Notes: generated from the letters alone by a model not told the origin. A DNA stretch of 64,000 nt from Jaltomata sinuosa (GCA_003996215.1 QJPP01000002.1:1550001-1614000); one strand, 5' to 3'. Positions 31,601 through 45,218 are shown, numbered from the stretch's first letter. Program-made: numbers and translations.

Positions 31601-34600
31601 TTTGCATTGCCGTTCTCGGTAACGTAGTTGGATTTTCCTTTTGTATTTCAATAATTTTGCCTGGCCAGTGCTATCTATCTCTTTTAGACTTGGCTGGGCT
31701 AATTCACTGCAACTCATTTTGATTGCACACTTTGAGGGGTTCTCATTTGCAGTTTCTTGCATATCCTTCTTTTCTTTTAAAATCTATACTAATTCCTTCT
31801 CTCCAGGTCACTGATCATTTGAAGGCAGCAGCAAGACATTCCAATTTTAGGGTTGTCCCTATTGTTGGTGGAATGTCAAGTGAAAAGCAAGAAAGACTTT
31901 TGAAAACAAGGCCTGAAATTGTTGTTGGAACTCCGGGGAGGCTTTGGGAACTTATGTCTGGTGGTGAAACCCATCTTGTGGAGGTTAGTGGCAATTTATG
32001 ACATGTAACAGGCTTGTTTCACAGGGCAACTCTTCCTATCCCTCCCTTCTTCCCCAGCCTTGGGGAAAAAGGAAGGAGAAAAAGGAAAATTGAGAATGAT
32101 CGGTTGGCTAAGCAGGCAAAGGATAGAGAGTTGATTCTGCCTCTTAATTTTTGAAATTTATGTTTGTATGAACTTTTCTTTTCACAATAGAAAATTATTT
32201 CTCTTTCTGCATCCCTCAAATCCCTCTATGACGACTGGTTTAAGTTTTACCCTAACGTAGAATGTGAATCCTAATAAGGTTGTTCACTGGGTTTGTTTGT
32301 CGATTACTTGGTTTGCTTAATAATTGCAACTCAAGTGTGAATACCTTAAGACCAAAGGGATGATGGTCCTTAAAACTAACTGTCCACCAATTATTGGTTG
32401 TCAATTCTCATGAGACCTGATAATCTGTCCTTGCCAGTTATTCCACATGTGTTGTGGATAGGGTGAAACATGCGTTGCCATGTTTCTATTCTTTCTATAG
32501 AGTGTAATAAGTGGATGATATTAATTTCTTTTTGCCTCTGCAGTTACACTCACTGTCATTTTTTGTGCTGGACGAGGCCGATCGCATGATAGAAAATGGC
32601 CATTTCCATGAGTTGCAGTCTATAGTTGACATGCTTCCTATGGCTAGTAAATCAACTGATGGCGATTCTCAGAATTCACAAAATTGTGAAACAGTTTCCA
32701 GTGTCCAAAGAAAGAAAAGACAAACATTTGTGTTTTCTGCAACCATTGCTTTGTCTGCTGATTTCAGGAAGAAGCTAAAGCGTGGATCACAAAAATCAAA
32801 AGCAAACGATGAGTTGAATTCAATAGAAACTTTGTCTGAGAGAGCAGGAATGAAGGCAGATGCTGCAATAATTGATCTGACCAATGCATCAATTCTAGCC
32901 AACAAGCTCGAGGAGTCGTTTATAGAGTAAGTTGGTATTTGCTGTTTTTTGTCTATTGAATATAATTTGTCCAACTTTACCGACATTAGGCTAACGTCAC
33001 CTCAGCTTTCTGAACATGTTTTCAATTATTTTTTGTGCTTATGTGCTGGTGAGTTTAATCATTTCCCAGGTTTTCAAATTTTGTATATATTTCATCTGAG
33101 ATGCCCTTTACTTGATTATAGTTTTATGAAACTGAAGCTTCACCCATATTTCTACTACTGTAAAATGCATACTTGTTTTTACATGCATGCTAACCTGGTA
33201 TTAAATCGATCGTCAATTGCTGGGATACAGCTGCAGGGATGAAGATAAAGATGGGTATTTGTATTACATCTTGAGTGTTCATGGACAAGGTCGGACAATT
33301 GTCTTCTGTACGTCGATTGCAGCTTTACGTCATATCTCCTCCCTCCTGCGCATCCTTGGCGTCAATGTCTGGACACTTCACGCCCAGATGCAGCAGAGAG
33401 CCCGCCTTAAGGTCAATTTCATGATTTCTTTTCCATATTAGGTTATGCTCCTTTTTCTTCATTTTGAAATTGTCTTGTGAAATTCTTTAGCAGAGAAAAG
33501 GAGGAAATGTTCAGGCTCGTGACTTTTGATTGGAAGGGGAAGATGCAATATTTTTAGATAAAAGTAATAATTTAATTGATTTGGAGACAAACTGCTGTAT
33601 ACTAGTAGTACACCAAAAAGTAGAGAACCTACACAAAACTATGATCCTAAAAGGAAGACATCAAATTATCTATATAAACAGGGCATTCATGGTGGCACAA
33701 AAAATTAACCAAAAATGGGAGACTATTCCTCGTATTAGAATCATTTCCACTCCTTCAAAAGCTCTCAATTCCTGTTCATTCAACAAAGAAGAAGAGAGCT
33801 AATGGGGCTGCATCTGGAATGGACAAATGCAATAAGTCTAGTTTTCTCCAAAACATCTATGAGGCAATATTCCACCAAGAAGTCTTAGGCCAAAGTTTGC
33901 AACACTATACCTCAATGTGTTCATAGGTAAGCTCTCATGAGAACAGGTCTTCTTCCTCCATTGCCATACATCCTCCTTCAGCCGTGAGCTTAAGTTTTAC
34001 CAGCTAAAGGATGGACAATAGATAGTATCAGTTGGTGCTATCAGGACGCGAACAACTCTAGCAACTCGCCTAACAATGTTTCCTACTAATTCGCAAAATT
34101 ATTAAAATGCTGGTGGGTTCTCCTCTATTTTGTGGTGACAAAAATAACCATTACTAGTAATCTACACTTACTGGCAACTTTGGTCTTAGTCTGTCGAAAA
34201 CAGCCACTTTTGCCTCCTCCCTTGTTAAGAGCAAATGTGCTGTAAAGAGTTCAGCAGCTCCGTTAGTCTTTTGATAGTCAAATCCCATTTGACTTCCTCG
34301 AAGTTGGGAGATAGAACTGAAAATAAGATGTACTGTAAGAGTCTCCTTGCACTTACATCAAGTAGGGATACCAGAACAGTGTACCCGAGGCGTGACTGTC
34401 ATGTATTGCAAGTTTGGAGAAGAAAGAGCAAGGTGTGCACTGTGCAGTGTAATGGATTCGCCTAAATCAAATGATTCAAGCCAATACAGATCACTAGCAA
34501 ATCATGTATATCAATCAACATAAATAAACCAAGAATAAGCGAAGATATTGTTTTCAGGTTAATAAAGTTTTTCAGTGCTAAAACTGGGATATTCACATTG

Positions 34601-37600
34601 TTGTATCATTATGCCTATGTTACCAGTTTTTCTTTTTGTCTTGCTAAAAAGACATTACAACCCGCTATATGCAGTCTTGACATTTTATCCACTTGCTATG
34701 AGATTGTTTCATTCTCCAATTGAGAAGAGAAAAGATGTCATTTTGTTCCGTCTTGTCCAATTGTCACATCAATGTGCTTTTCCTACTTTTTCACGAACAC
34801 TGAACTACTAAACATGTGGGTTACTTTATGTTCTGTTGCCTTTTCTTCTTAGCCATTTTGTTCAATGCAGGCAATTGACCGGTTTCGGGGACAGGAGCAT
34901 GGTATACTCATTGCTACAGATGTTGCAGCTAGAGGTTTGGATATTCCTGGTGTTCGAACTGTCATTCACTATCAGCTACCTCATTCAGCTGAAGTAAGTT
35001 TGTAATATGCCTTCTTATTGGTAGCTTGTTACAGCGTTCGCAATTTCAATATATGATAATTGTTGTGCAGGTTTACGTTCATAGAAGTGGAAGAACCGCC
35101 AGGGCTCATTCTGATGGGTGTAGCATTGCTCTAATCACACCAAATGATACCTCAAAGTTTGCTGCTTTATGCAAGTCATTTTCAAAGGTAATCTTTGAAT
35201 AGCCACTGAAAGGAGCAAATACTCATTAGATGGATACATATCCTCTGTAAATGAAAGAATAACTATTTTAAGTGGTGACTTTGAGTGGGCTACAGCATGA
35301 GAGATGAAACCATTCAGTTTGGAAGTTGACTCGATTAAGTATAGATTTTTTAGCATATGAATACTTCCTTTTAGGTTTTTAACTTTTGTGATTATTTTGT
35401 TCTATATTCTATATACAAAATGGTTAGATGAAACAGTGACATTATGTTTCTCTAAGCAGACTGCTTCTGCTTCTTCTCTTCTCCTGATGTTTTAGAGTTT
35501 CTTGCTTCTGTCTTTCTAATCGTAGCTGTATGCTTAACTTGGTTGACACCCATTTCAAGACATATAATTTATCCCGTCTTTACATTTATACTTTTTCTCA
35601 TGAAAGCTCTATCAGAGTAGCAATTTTTTTGCACTAATGGATACTGTTGTTGTTTCCAGGAAAACTTCCAGCGGTTTCCTTTAGAAATGTCATACATGCC
35701 TGAAGTTATGAAGCGATTATCCCTTGCACGTCAAATAGACAAGATTTCTCGAAAGGACTCTCAGGTAATTTTCTGGTGCATGTATCTTTGAGTGTTTAAA
35801 TGCTTCTTCCAATATCATGGTCACGAGTCTGTGTGACCAATCTAACTCCTGATGATTATAATGCTTCTTTCTTGGTGATGCATTTACTTTACACTTCAGA
35901 AGCATCTTTTGTTCTTCACCAAGCTGGTGGGGGTCGGCTAATACAAATTCATACTATTTGATGGGTGGGGTTCACAATTTAAAGGAAAACAACCTATTTA
36001 GAAAATTGTTTTCTCTGTATCCAGCTAGTAACTTGATCTTAAAGTTCCAGAATACTGTTTTCTCTTTCCCGCTTCTGACTTGAGTTCAGATTTATACATT
36101 TGATTCATTATTAGTTTCCTTTTTTCAGGACAAGGCCAAGAAAAATTGGCTTGAGCGAAGTGCTGAATCGATGGAACTAGTTTTGGAAGATAGTGATAGT
36201 GAGGAGGAAAGAGTGAACAATCATAAGCGAAAGAAAGACACGTCTGCTCAACTAACCAAGCTACAAGAGGTCAATCTGATTATGAAATTTCTGATATTAA
36301 TATCTATAAAAAAGGCAGTCCGGTGTACTAAGCTCCTGCTATGGACCTGTGCAGGGTCCAGGGAAGGGCCGGGACCCTTTAGTGTTAAGACTCTTATGTA
36401 AACTGAAAATATTGAACTTTTTTTTGAAACTGCAGGAACTCAAAAGTCTTCTTTCACGGCCATTGCAACCCAAAACATTTTCAAAACGCTACCTGGCTGG
36501 GGTGAGTTCTCTCTCTCTCTCTCCTTATATGTTTCTCATTCCATATGCAGCAGATTTATTATGATGGAGACTTTAAGGTGTGCTATGTGATCAACTTTCT
36601 GCTTAGTTATTCAACATGTTCAACTCTAGATGTTCATTGAATTTGAAAAAACATACACCCTCTTTTCCAAATTGTTTTTCACTTTCCTCCTCCTTTTTCT
36701 TGGCTCTTTTTTTCGGAGACGAGGGATACCCTGCAGTAATGTGATGTTTCCCGGAATTACTGCTTTTTTCCCAAAGCCATCCTTCCTATATAAGCTTGAA
36801 AGATGATATGGGACAAATAGACTAGCTATTGTTTCTTTCTATGCTACATGTCAAAGAAAATTTCTTTCTAAGCCACTTCCATGTAGAGTGCATTTCTTTG
36901 CAAAAATGCACTACTTTTGGAGGATCCAACACGCATCCAGAGTCATTCTTGAAGAGTCCGAGCAACATAGCTTATTATTTATTTTAAAAAAGAAGTAGGT
37001 GTGGTTTTTCTTTGCTGAACATACCGAGTATGATGATCACTGTGGTACAAGTAATGAATATGAATAGCATAATCCTTTTCTTTGGGGTTTTTGATGACTC
37101 TAATTTAGGACGCACGCATCTCTTTATGTGTTAGTCTAAAGGTTTTCTTTTTCTTTTCAGGCTGGTGTTTCACCTCTCCTCCAGAATCAACTGGAGGAAT
37201 TAGCTAGGCAGAAAAATCCAAATAATTCCGGAGATGTTAAGAGGAAGAAACTGATTGTTATTGGTCAGGATTGTGTCGAGCCCCTTCAGGCACTTAGGAG
37301 AGCTGGTCCAGAGGTAATATAGAAGTAGTTGTTTATGTACTATCTCAACAATACAGTCATTATATACGTACTTCGTATTCTGTATAATGCTACTTTCGTT
37401 CCTAAACACTGCCTATGCCTTTTACACTCGCAGACTAAGTTGAATTTGAAGGATATGGCTGAAAAGCGGAGAGATATAACCGAGTTAAGGAGAAAAAGAA
37501 GAGAAACCAAAAAACGTATTCCCCTCGCTGCTTTCTGATAATTATCATTGACATCTTCAGTTTGCCTTTTTATCTTCCAGCCTTAGTTCTTATTATCTTT

Positions 37601-37677
37601 ATCCTGTTTCCAATTTCACAGGTTTGCGTGAACAACGGCGAAAACAGAAGAAAAAACTTCAAGAAGGAAAAGAGTGA
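28681..37677 (+). CDS. RH13: DEAD-box ATP-dependent RNA helicase, RH13 type
   Basis: Fifteen exons: 28681-28849, 29494-29775, 30530-30702, 30787-30981, 31807-31983, 32544-32926, 33231-33411, 34871-34993, 35071-35187, 35660-35764, 36129-36269, 36436-36501, 37161-37313, 37434-37515, 37622-37677. All phases agree and give 800 residues, close to the Arabidopsis RH13 length (about 826). Helicase motifs in order: Q motif 'FKEPTPIQ' (189-196), I 'AETGSGKT' (214-221), Ia 'PTRELALQ' (266-273), Ib 'TPGRLWEL', II DEAD (342-345), III SAT (397-399), IV 'RTIVFCTS', V 'ATDVAARGLD' (535-544), VI 'HRSGRTAR' (565-572). The N-terminus is highly charged and Lys-rich, and the C-terminus ends in a basic Lys/Arg tail, as in nucleolar ribosome-biogenesis helicases related to yeast Mak5 and human DDX24. 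Expected role: ATP-dependent RNA remodelling in large-subunit rRNA maturation. Confidence 0.95.
28985..29100 (+). mobile_element. RTE LINE C-terminus fragment in RH13 intron 1
   Basis: Translates, with a stop, as 'LGKGD' ... 'EDMPLDRRVWRSRIRAEG' and a stop, the C-terminal pattern of the LINE copies elsewhere in the window. No TS tail follows. A nearby direct repeat (about 28850-28970 versus 29270-29390, with 'tttcttcctttttt' and 'cattgaatc') indicates local duplication around it. Confidence 0.65.
31140..31232. repeat. compound TA/TG/CATG microsatellite in RH13 intron 4
   Basis: Runs of TATA, then TATG, TGTG and GCATGCATG. Chance ORFs on both strands arise from it. Confidence 0.85.
33412..34870 (+). 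other. RH13 intron 7, large and of mixed composition
   Basis: 1459 bp. The middle (about 33540-34480) has a less AT-rich, mRNA-like composition compared with the other introns, with no intact frame on either strand. It may be a decayed retroposed sequence. No termini or target duplication were identified. Confidence 0.35.
36312..36390 (-). mobile_element. Au-like SINE 3' fragment in RH13 intron 11
   Basis: Read minus: 'GGGTCCCGGCCCTTCCCTGG' then 'ACCCTGCACAGG', 'AGCAGGAGCTTAGTACACCG' and 'GACTGCCTTTTTT'. This order of GGCCC-rich stretch, 'gagcttagt.caccg.ctgcc' and T tail is typical of Au SINEs. The 5' half is missing. Confidence 0.7.
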
Positions 37678-37961
37678 TTCTTTATCTATTCTGTCAGAGG
37701 AGTCGAACTCGGGTATAGATTCCCTATGCTTATGTAAACAACTATGACTAAATTATTAGTCACTATAGGTCACACTGCCAATTTTGTAGTTGCATCTTAT
37801 GTTAAGAAGGCCAAATCATGTTGTAAAGACTCAAGTGAGGAACTTCATCCTCATGCCAAATTCTTGAATGTATTTTCTGAAGGTAAAAAGATTCTTGTAT
37901 GTGTTTAAATCAGAACTGATATTTCAGTTTAGATAATTGGAAGGGAAGTCCTGGTGTGACT

Positions 37962-38060
37962 AGTAAAGTTATTGTCATGTGATCAGGAGGTCGCAGTGTT
38001 CGAGCTGTGGAACTCTTGTAGTCCGGCCCTTTCCCGATCCCAGCGTGCTGCCTTTTTTTC
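37962..38060 (+). mobile_element. Au-like SINE with internal deletion
   Basis: Plus orientation: 'GTCATGTGATCAGGAGGTCG', box-B-like 'GTGTTCGAGCTGTGG', 'GTAGTCCGGCCCTTTCCCGA', 'GTGCTGCCTTTTTTT'. The middle is shorter than in complete copies. It lies about 300 bp after the RH13 stop codon. Confidence 0.7.
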
Positions 38061-38406
38061 TCTCTTCTAATAATTGGTGAATGCAAATTAACTTTCTCGT
38101 TTCTAGTTGAACATCCACCTACTTTTTAAAAATAAAATAAGAAAAGGTTGAATATCCATCTTGTTTGAACTTTCCAAAAAGAAAAATAGAAACATGTACT
38201 TGCCAGAAAGGGAAAAGTGGCAAATTGACTTTCTTTTTCTAGATTTTTTTCTTGCTTCTATAATTTGGCTTTGTGGTATAACTCTTTGCCAAAAGAGGTC
38301 TTTGCCGACCTAACGACTTTCCGATCTGATTGACAAGCAGAGGGGCATGGAACGGAGTTTAATTCATCGCGACTGAAATTCACCATGTTTAAGTTTTTTT
38401 TTCTTA

Positions 38407-38651
38407 CTCCTTCTGTTTTAATTTGTTTGGCATATTTTGACTTGGCACGGAATTTAAGAAAGTAAAGAAAACTTGAAATTTGTGGACTTAAATTAAAGAT
38501 GTGTCAAATGTATTAAAATATCATTTAAGCTTGTGGTCTTGAATATGCCATGTGGAAAGTTAAAATTATAGAGTTTCCGAAAAGGAAAGAGACATTCTTT
38601 TTGAAACAGATTAAAAAGAAAAGTAGGTCAAACAAATTGAAACGGAGGGAG
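38407..38651. mobile_element. Stowaway-like MITE, 245 bp
   Basis: Ends 'CTCCTTCTGTTTTAATTTGT' and (reverse strand) 'CTCCCTCCGTTTCAATTTGT', flanked by TA. Well preserved relative of the element at 26968-27189. Confidence 0.85.
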
Positions 38652-39539
38652 TATATAATTTTTTTAAGTACCTAATAAAAGATATTTTTTTCAAGAATTT
38701 TTATGGGTTATTTTAAATTAAATATCAGTCAAAAATTTTAAATGAATTGTATAACACGAGTCAAACTAGACCGAACAAATAAATAGACGGATATTGAATG
38801 GATTTAACGGATGACACGCCATGTTTTCATAGGTTAATTTTGTCACCAACTACAGGGAACTAGTTTCAGTCAACTCTCTTGTATTTTCATGGTGAAATAT
38901 ACAAAATCACACTTCAACTTGCACATACTTGTAAAAAAATCAGTTATTCGATGCTTATATCATGATTAAAAAAAAAAAATAACAAGTACTTAATAAAATA
39001 ATCGAGGTGCGTATAAGTTGGCTCAGTATCATACGCAAACTCATCTATCTCTGAAAATAATTGTTTTTTCTATATTGGTGACTGTTGGTCGATTGTCATT
39101 TGATGTCACGTACAAATACCACATTTATTAATATTAACAAGTAGATGTTAGTACTTATTATTTGCAATCTACTCAACGTTGACTTCCTTGTAATTAATTC
39201 AACATTGACTTATTTTTGAAGATATTATATTTTATATATACACATAAATTCATAGCAATTAACTCAACATTGGCTAGTTCCTTTCCTCTTTTATTCAGCC
39301 ACACTTATTTGGTGATCCATTAAGAAAAAAAAGCAAGATCGCGTCGCGCCTAATATTATGGTCTACCGGTCAGTGAAATAAGTTGAAAATCGTGAAATCA
39401 AAATTTTGGTGGACGTACAAAAAAACTCAATACATGCATTGATGTGAGTTAACAAATATCTCATAAAATTAATTGAAATATGCGTAAGGTAACTCAAATA
39501 TCATGTCCTTTTGTTCTTCTCAACTTAAATATCCGATTT
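38652..39539. other. AT-rich spacer, nothing recognised
   Basis: No gene or bounded element supported. Confidence 0.4.
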
Positions 39540-39756
39540 AGTTCTTCTCTTGTAGTTTTATCTTGTATTTTTATCCTGTATCATTGTTACGTCCTTTTTA
39601 GCCTATTTTTAGACTGTTTTGTCTTGAGTCGGGGGTCTATCGGAAACAGCCTCTCTACCTCACCTCTGAGGTAGTGGTATGGACTGCGTACACTCTACCC
39701 TCCTCAGATTTCACGCTGTGGGAATACACTGGGTATGTTGTTGTTGTTGTAGTTCG
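39540..39756 (+). repeat. TS-type retroelement 3' end, plus orientation, well preserved
   Basis: 'TAGCCTATTTTTAGACTGTT', 'TTGAGTCGGGGGTCTATCGG', 'CTCTCTACCTCACCTCTGAG', 'ACTGCGTACACTCTACCCTC', 'CACTGGGTATGTTG' and (TTG)4. It shares its upstream 100 bp with the copy at 61085-61296, so both come from the same source element. Confidence 0.85.
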
Positions 39757-40139
39757 TATGATTTACGATTAAGCCTATATGAACTAAAATCACAAGTCCG
39801 TCAACCTTTGCAGTAAGCTCCGGAGGGTGACAGAAAGCAAATAATTTGATAACTTTTTTTGGATACGTCTGCCTACTTTAAAATTTCTTTAAGCTTTAAA
39901 TTACAAAAGAGAAATACTTTCAATTCATTCAAATTTTGTCTTCATGCGTCGACAAAGTCTTCACTAATTGTCTTTATTATTATTTTTACAGTCATTTCTT
40001 ATTATCTTTCTCATTATTTCAGTTTTTTTTATTTTTTATTTTTTGGGGGGAGGGGGGGCGTTGGGAGTTAGGGGTCATTTGGTAGCTGATTTGGGAGTGA
40101 CTTATGCAGGTACACCTTCTTTTCAACAATATTTGTTCA

Positions 40140-40383
40140 CTATTGACTTTGCACACTGCTTAAGAAAAAATCATAAATAGAAGAGTAATTTTACTATATC
40201 ACCTTTTGAATATAATAAATATAATATCTTGAAAAATGTAACAGAGAAATGACTATAATTAATGACAAGGGTAAATTAAGAACTAAGTGTAAAAAATTAT
40301 CTTTTGATTTCATAAATTGGACAAGTATTGTTGGACATCTATTTTTAGTATAGTGGACAAGTAAAGATAGACATAGGGAGTAT
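40140..40383. mobile_element. MITE related to 52014-52805
   Basis: Ends with 'GTGGACAAGTAAAGATAGAC' and 'ATAGGGAGTA'. It contains 'ttttactatatcaccttttg' and 'aattggacaagtattgttgg', which occur in relatives at 6905-7042 and 52583-52805. Confidence 0.6.
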
Positions 40384-40389
40384 TAAATT

Positions 40390-40640
40390 CTGCATAAGTA
40401 ATACCATGTTTGGTAGTTGGTTAAGAGTTAAGTTATTCATATAAAAAAATTAATACAGAGTTTGGTTTGCAATTTAGAAACCTGCATAACTAATACATGT
40501 ATAAGTTATGAGGGAATCTATGTAATATTTTATGATGGATATAAGGTGGAATAAGTAATCCCTGCATAAATAATACATAGATTCCCTCATAACTAATCCA
40601 TACATTACTAATACTTGCATAACTCTTATCAGCTTCCAAA
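40390..40640. mobile_element. palindromic MITE-like element
   Basis: The segment folds back on itself: 'acatgtataagttatgaggg' and 'aatctatgtaat' are followed by 'atacatagattccctcataa'. The outer ends carry 'gtttggtagttgg' and 'gcttccaaacatccc'. It is of the foldback type. Confidence 0.6.
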
Positions 40641-43399
40641 CATCCCCTTATTAGTGTTTAGATGAAAACATATATATTGACTAAATATTTTAGAGTTACC
40701 AGTTGAAAACACACCTAAAATATTCTGATTTTTAGAATTTCATGCTTAAATTATCAGGTGTATGAATTTTCAATTACCAGATATGTTATCAAACATTTTA
40801 GAATTTCCTTAAATAGAGATTTTTCCAGCAAGCACCTAAAAATAATTTCTCTACCTAGCAAGACGTCTTCAAAGATTCTATAGTTTCTTTCTCGATCACC
40901 AAATTGCATTACAAATAGGGACGAAGCTGGAGTGTAGAAAGTGAATTCGATAGAATTTAATAATTTTAATTTATATCAAGTATTTATCTTAAGAAATTCA
41001 TTCTATATGTATAAATTATTACTTATTTAGAATTCAATAATTTTAAAGAATTAAAATTCAGACTCAATAAATATCAAATTCTGATTCTGCTTTTTATCAT
41101 TGAGTCCATGTGACCATCATGCCAGATTCTACTTACATCCAATCCATTAATCTGTTCAATAGGTCTTTAGAAAATTTGCATCCCCCTAATAGATGGTCCA
41201 TCTACTACTAAACAAAAGTAAAATTTAGTGACAGATAGATTCTGTAATCAAATAGTAAAAATTTGCTAATTTTATATAGCGATAGATTACAGAAAAATTA
41301 TATTTATGAGCGATTAGTAACATATAAGAGACGAAATCATTCTAAAGTATATTTAAGGAATTATTTTAAACTTACCCGATCGCTAAATATAAGAGATTAT
41401 TTTTGTCATTTTCTTTAGAAAAGTTATATGATCATTTTCATTTTAGTCTTTAGCTTCATTAATCTGATAGCATTGACATTTTGGGAATCTAATAACCACT
41501 TAATTATGCTTACATGATACTATGTGCTTGCATTACAAGTTAAAGAAATTGTATACGTATAATTTACAAGTTTGAATTTCAAAATTAATTTATAATTCTT
41601 TGTCAAGATTTAATAAATATATCCTCAGAAGTATACGTGATTAAGAGTTTCGTTTGACTTTGAAAGACAGCTAATGAATTGGAATCTAATCAATTTTTTT
41701 GCTTAAGAACTGATTAATATACTTTTCAAGATAACATATGCAAATAGAGTATTATTTATTTAAAAAATAATTATTTGTGTTTGATTGGCAATTTTCAGAA
41801 TTGCTTTATTTGAATCACCAACTCCATCAGCAAGTTTTAATTTATTGAAACCAACATATTATTGTCAATAGTGCAATATCAAATTCAATCAACATACAAG
41901 TATTGTTCATACGGCTAAAAATCACGATTTTCCTATTGAAAACTAGAAAAAAATCACTATTTTTTACTAAAATTTTCACTGAAAAATGTTCAATGGTTAT
42001 TTCTACAGATATTTTGATTGAATCAGTGAGAAAGATAAAAAAAATACTAGTAATGTTTTCATACGGAAAAATTAATAAGCTTCCCAGTATTTCAGTGGGA
42101 ATTTGTTTCCCACCATGCATTTTTCCAGTAAGCTGGTTCGATGAAAAAATTATTTTTCATAGCATAAGCTTTTCACTGAATCGCGGTGGAAAAACCCTAT
42201 GTACAATAATGTTTTAATTCTTTCCACCGTATATTGATACGTGTATTAGGGTTATGATTTATCGAGTTTTTTCTTGTCTCCTTGTCATAAACGGAATTAG
42301 ATTTTCACTCATAAGTAAAGACGTTAGATATTTTTGAGAGGATTCAAATTCAAGATTTCTAATTAAGATCGGAGAAATTCCTACCATAATTAATTTGGAA
42401 AAATCGTCAATCAAGTATAGAACTCTTAACATGTGCACCCATGTGACTCAAGAATTTATTAATCATTGTTTAATTTTCACCAAGTGTATAGCCTAGATTG
42501 AACTTAATCATTGACCTATATGTATCATTATATTAACTGTAATTTTAGAAGAAAAATAAAGTCTTTTGTCGTTTTAATTTAGCTTTTTTTTGTATCCAAA
42601 TAAACTGAAGAACAATGAATCTAGCCCTAGAAAAATAATAATAAAAATTGTTAAAGTCTACATTCTATTTCTCTACTAATTTAACTTTTAAAAAAGGTGA
42701 AAAAAGTACTCAAGCATGTAAACTAAACGTACGGTATTGAATTATTAATTTGATTAAAATAAAAAAAAAGTACTACTTTAAAAAATTTCATGTTAAACGT
42801 GCTCCATTGAATGTGAGGTAAAAAAAAAAACTTTTGGGAATTAGAGCTAAAAAGAAACACTAACAATGGTGTACAATTAAAGTTAGCTATAAAACCTAAT
42901 TTTCTCATAATTAACCTTTGTGTCTATACTTTTAAAAAGTGATTAACAGTAAGTAGACGTATAGACATAGAAAAATATGATATGTAAAAGATAAAAGAAA
43001 TTGAAAAGAAATATATTTGAAAATCGAGTGTATTTGGACATGTATTTAATTGAGAGAAAAAATAACTCAAAAAAAGGGGATAAAATTCAAATTTTTTTCA
43101 AATTTAAAACTCACCTTCAAACGTCCCTCTTTTTTAAAAACAAAAACAAATTATCTTTCAATATTCTTAACTCATTTGCTTTCATTAAAATTAAGATGTT
43201 TGAATCTGAATACACATCTGAATGTTAAGATGTGCATTTAGATATTTGAATCTAACTATACATCTGAATACTAAGAAATTGTATTAAGATCTGAATACTG
43301 AATAATTAAAACTATTTATTTTTTCAACATCTGAATATATAAAATTTATTTTTATTTAAAAATTAATAAATTACTAAATTAATTCAATAAGTATCAATA
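40641..43399. other. AT-rich spacer with decayed repeats
   Basis: No gene supported. At 41220-41400 there are subterminal-like strings 'agcgatagattac', 'gagcgatta' and 'gatcgctaaat', reminiscent of CACTA-type elements. At 41900-42200 repeated 'tttttcactgaaaaa'-like strings occur. Neither has clear ends. Confidence 0.35.
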
Positions 43400-43429
43400 A
43401 AATATTTTAAAAAAATAAATTATATGGCG

Positions 43430-43770
43430 ATTGATAGTAGTAATGACTAGCACGATAGTGGTTATATGTGTTAATTGGAGATGGTGTTCCTAATAGCTAG
43501 TGATGGTTGAGGTACAATAATGTTTTATGGTGGTAGTTGGTGGTAGATAATAGTGATAGTTAATGGTGATAATTGATAATATTGGTAATTATCGATAGTG
43601 ATTAATGGTTATTACAATAAGCCTAATAATAATTTTAAATAATGATAAGAACTTAATTATATATAGTGATTGACATTAGTAGTGGTTATCGATGAGGATG
43701 GTGATTGTGAATGGTTGGAACAGTAATAGTTAATAATAACGAGTGACAATAACGATAGTAATAAATAGAT
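43430..43770. repeat. GT/GA-biased low-complexity tract
   Basis: A long run of imperfect 'gtgatagtggttaatggt'-like words gives strong purine/T bias on the plus strand. No strict period could be fixed. Confidence 0.5.
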
Positions 43771-44190
43771 AAAATTTGTAAACTTCTATCTTCATTGAAA
43801 TTTTTTATTAGACATCTTAACGATATTAAGTTATTTTCAGGTAATCTCGAAAGTATAAATTACACTAGTCAACATTGGTAGGTTCATATATTAATCCCTT
43901 GAAATCTAAGCAACATTTTAATTAACTTTGTACTTATCTTTCTTAGTAATATTTTAATTTATAATTTCAAAATACATTTTTTATTTGTTATGAAGCTTTG
44001 TCCTTTAGTGTACAAAATGTATTAGTATCTTTTACTGGGAACTTGAAATATTTTATTTGAAGTACAGTGTGATCAAATCTCTATATTTTAATTAATTTTG
44101 AATATCAAGATATTCTCTGTCACTTTGTTCATAAATAAATCTTAAGAAATTGGGTTAGAGTCATGCTGACACTCAACATTATAATTAAGA

Positions 44191-45218
44191 CTAGATATAA
44201 GGGAGTCCGTGTTAGCACGGCCCAATATATATTATTTTTTCTTGTTTTAATTTATGTGACACAAGTGAAATTTAGATAGTCAATCAAATTTTTATATATT
44301 TTAAGTTGTTAATTATTGTGATTTGTTATACTTTTTACGTAATTTTCAAATAATTTATGTTACCCCTCTGTCTCAATTTATGTGGCATTGGTACGATTGC
44401 AGAGTCAATTAATTTTTTTATATATCTTTTAAATATTTTAAGTTGTTAATTATTGTGATTTATAGTACTTTTTCTTCTGTCCCATTTTATGTGACACTGA
44501 TTAAATTTGGAAGTCAACCAAATTTGAATTTTTTTTTTTTTTTTAAGTTGTTAATTATTGTGATTTACGTAATTTTTAAATATATAACAATTAAAAAAAA
44601 GCAAGATAAGCAAATTAAAACAGAGAAAATATAAAAAGGAAATATCCAATCAAGCGCGTCGACCTCGTGCCTGCTTCTTCCCAGCCTGTGTTAGCACGGG
44701 CCCAATATATATATTATTTTTTGTATCAATTTCTGTGACTCATATAAAATTTAGATAGTCAATTAATTTTTTTTATAGATTTTTACATATTTTAGGTTGT
44801 TAACTATTGTGATTTATAATACTTTTGACGTAATTTTAAAATAATATATATGTTACTCCGTCTGTCCCAATTTATGCGGCATTAATACAATTTGGAGAGT
44901 CAACTAAATTTTTTATATTTTTTTAACATATTTTAATTTGTTAATTATTGTGTTTTATAGTACTTTTTTTGTCCCAATTTATATGGCACTGATAAAATTT
45001 GGAAAGTCAACCAAATTTTTATGTCTTTTAAATATTTTAAATTAATAATTATTGTGATTTATACTACTTTTTACGTAATTTTCAAATATATAATAGATCA
45101 AAAAAAGAAAAGTAAGATAAACAAATTAAAACAAAAAAAAAGTATAAAAGAAAATATCCAAACGGACAGCACAAGCAGGCACATCGACCTCGTACCTGCT
45201 TAACTCCCTCTTATAAGA
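44191..45218 (-). mobile_element. Helitron-like element, minus orientation
   Basis: Read minus: starts TCTTATAAGAGGGAG after an A (45219), ends with hairpin 'CCGTGCTAACACGG', then 'ACTCCCTTATATCTAG' followed by T (44190). The 5' TC, 3' hairpin, CTAG end and A/T flanks are the classic Helitron features. No Rep/helicase frame is present. The interior is filled with copies of the 'tgtcccaatttatgtggcac' repeat. Confidence 0.5.
44340..45070. repeat. array of decayed 'gtcccaatttatgtggca' repeats
   Basis: About five copies near 44365, 44478, 44860 and 44965, plus a partial one near 44720, each followed by 'aatttgga(a/g)agtcaac' and 'ttaagttgttaattattgtg'. Spacing is about 110 bp within pairs. An inverted relative lies at about 45440-45600. 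Confidence 0.65.

Noticed and set aside
43430..43770. CRISPR-like or satellite array
   Set aside because: The repeated words have no constant period or spacer structure. It is low-complexity sequence.
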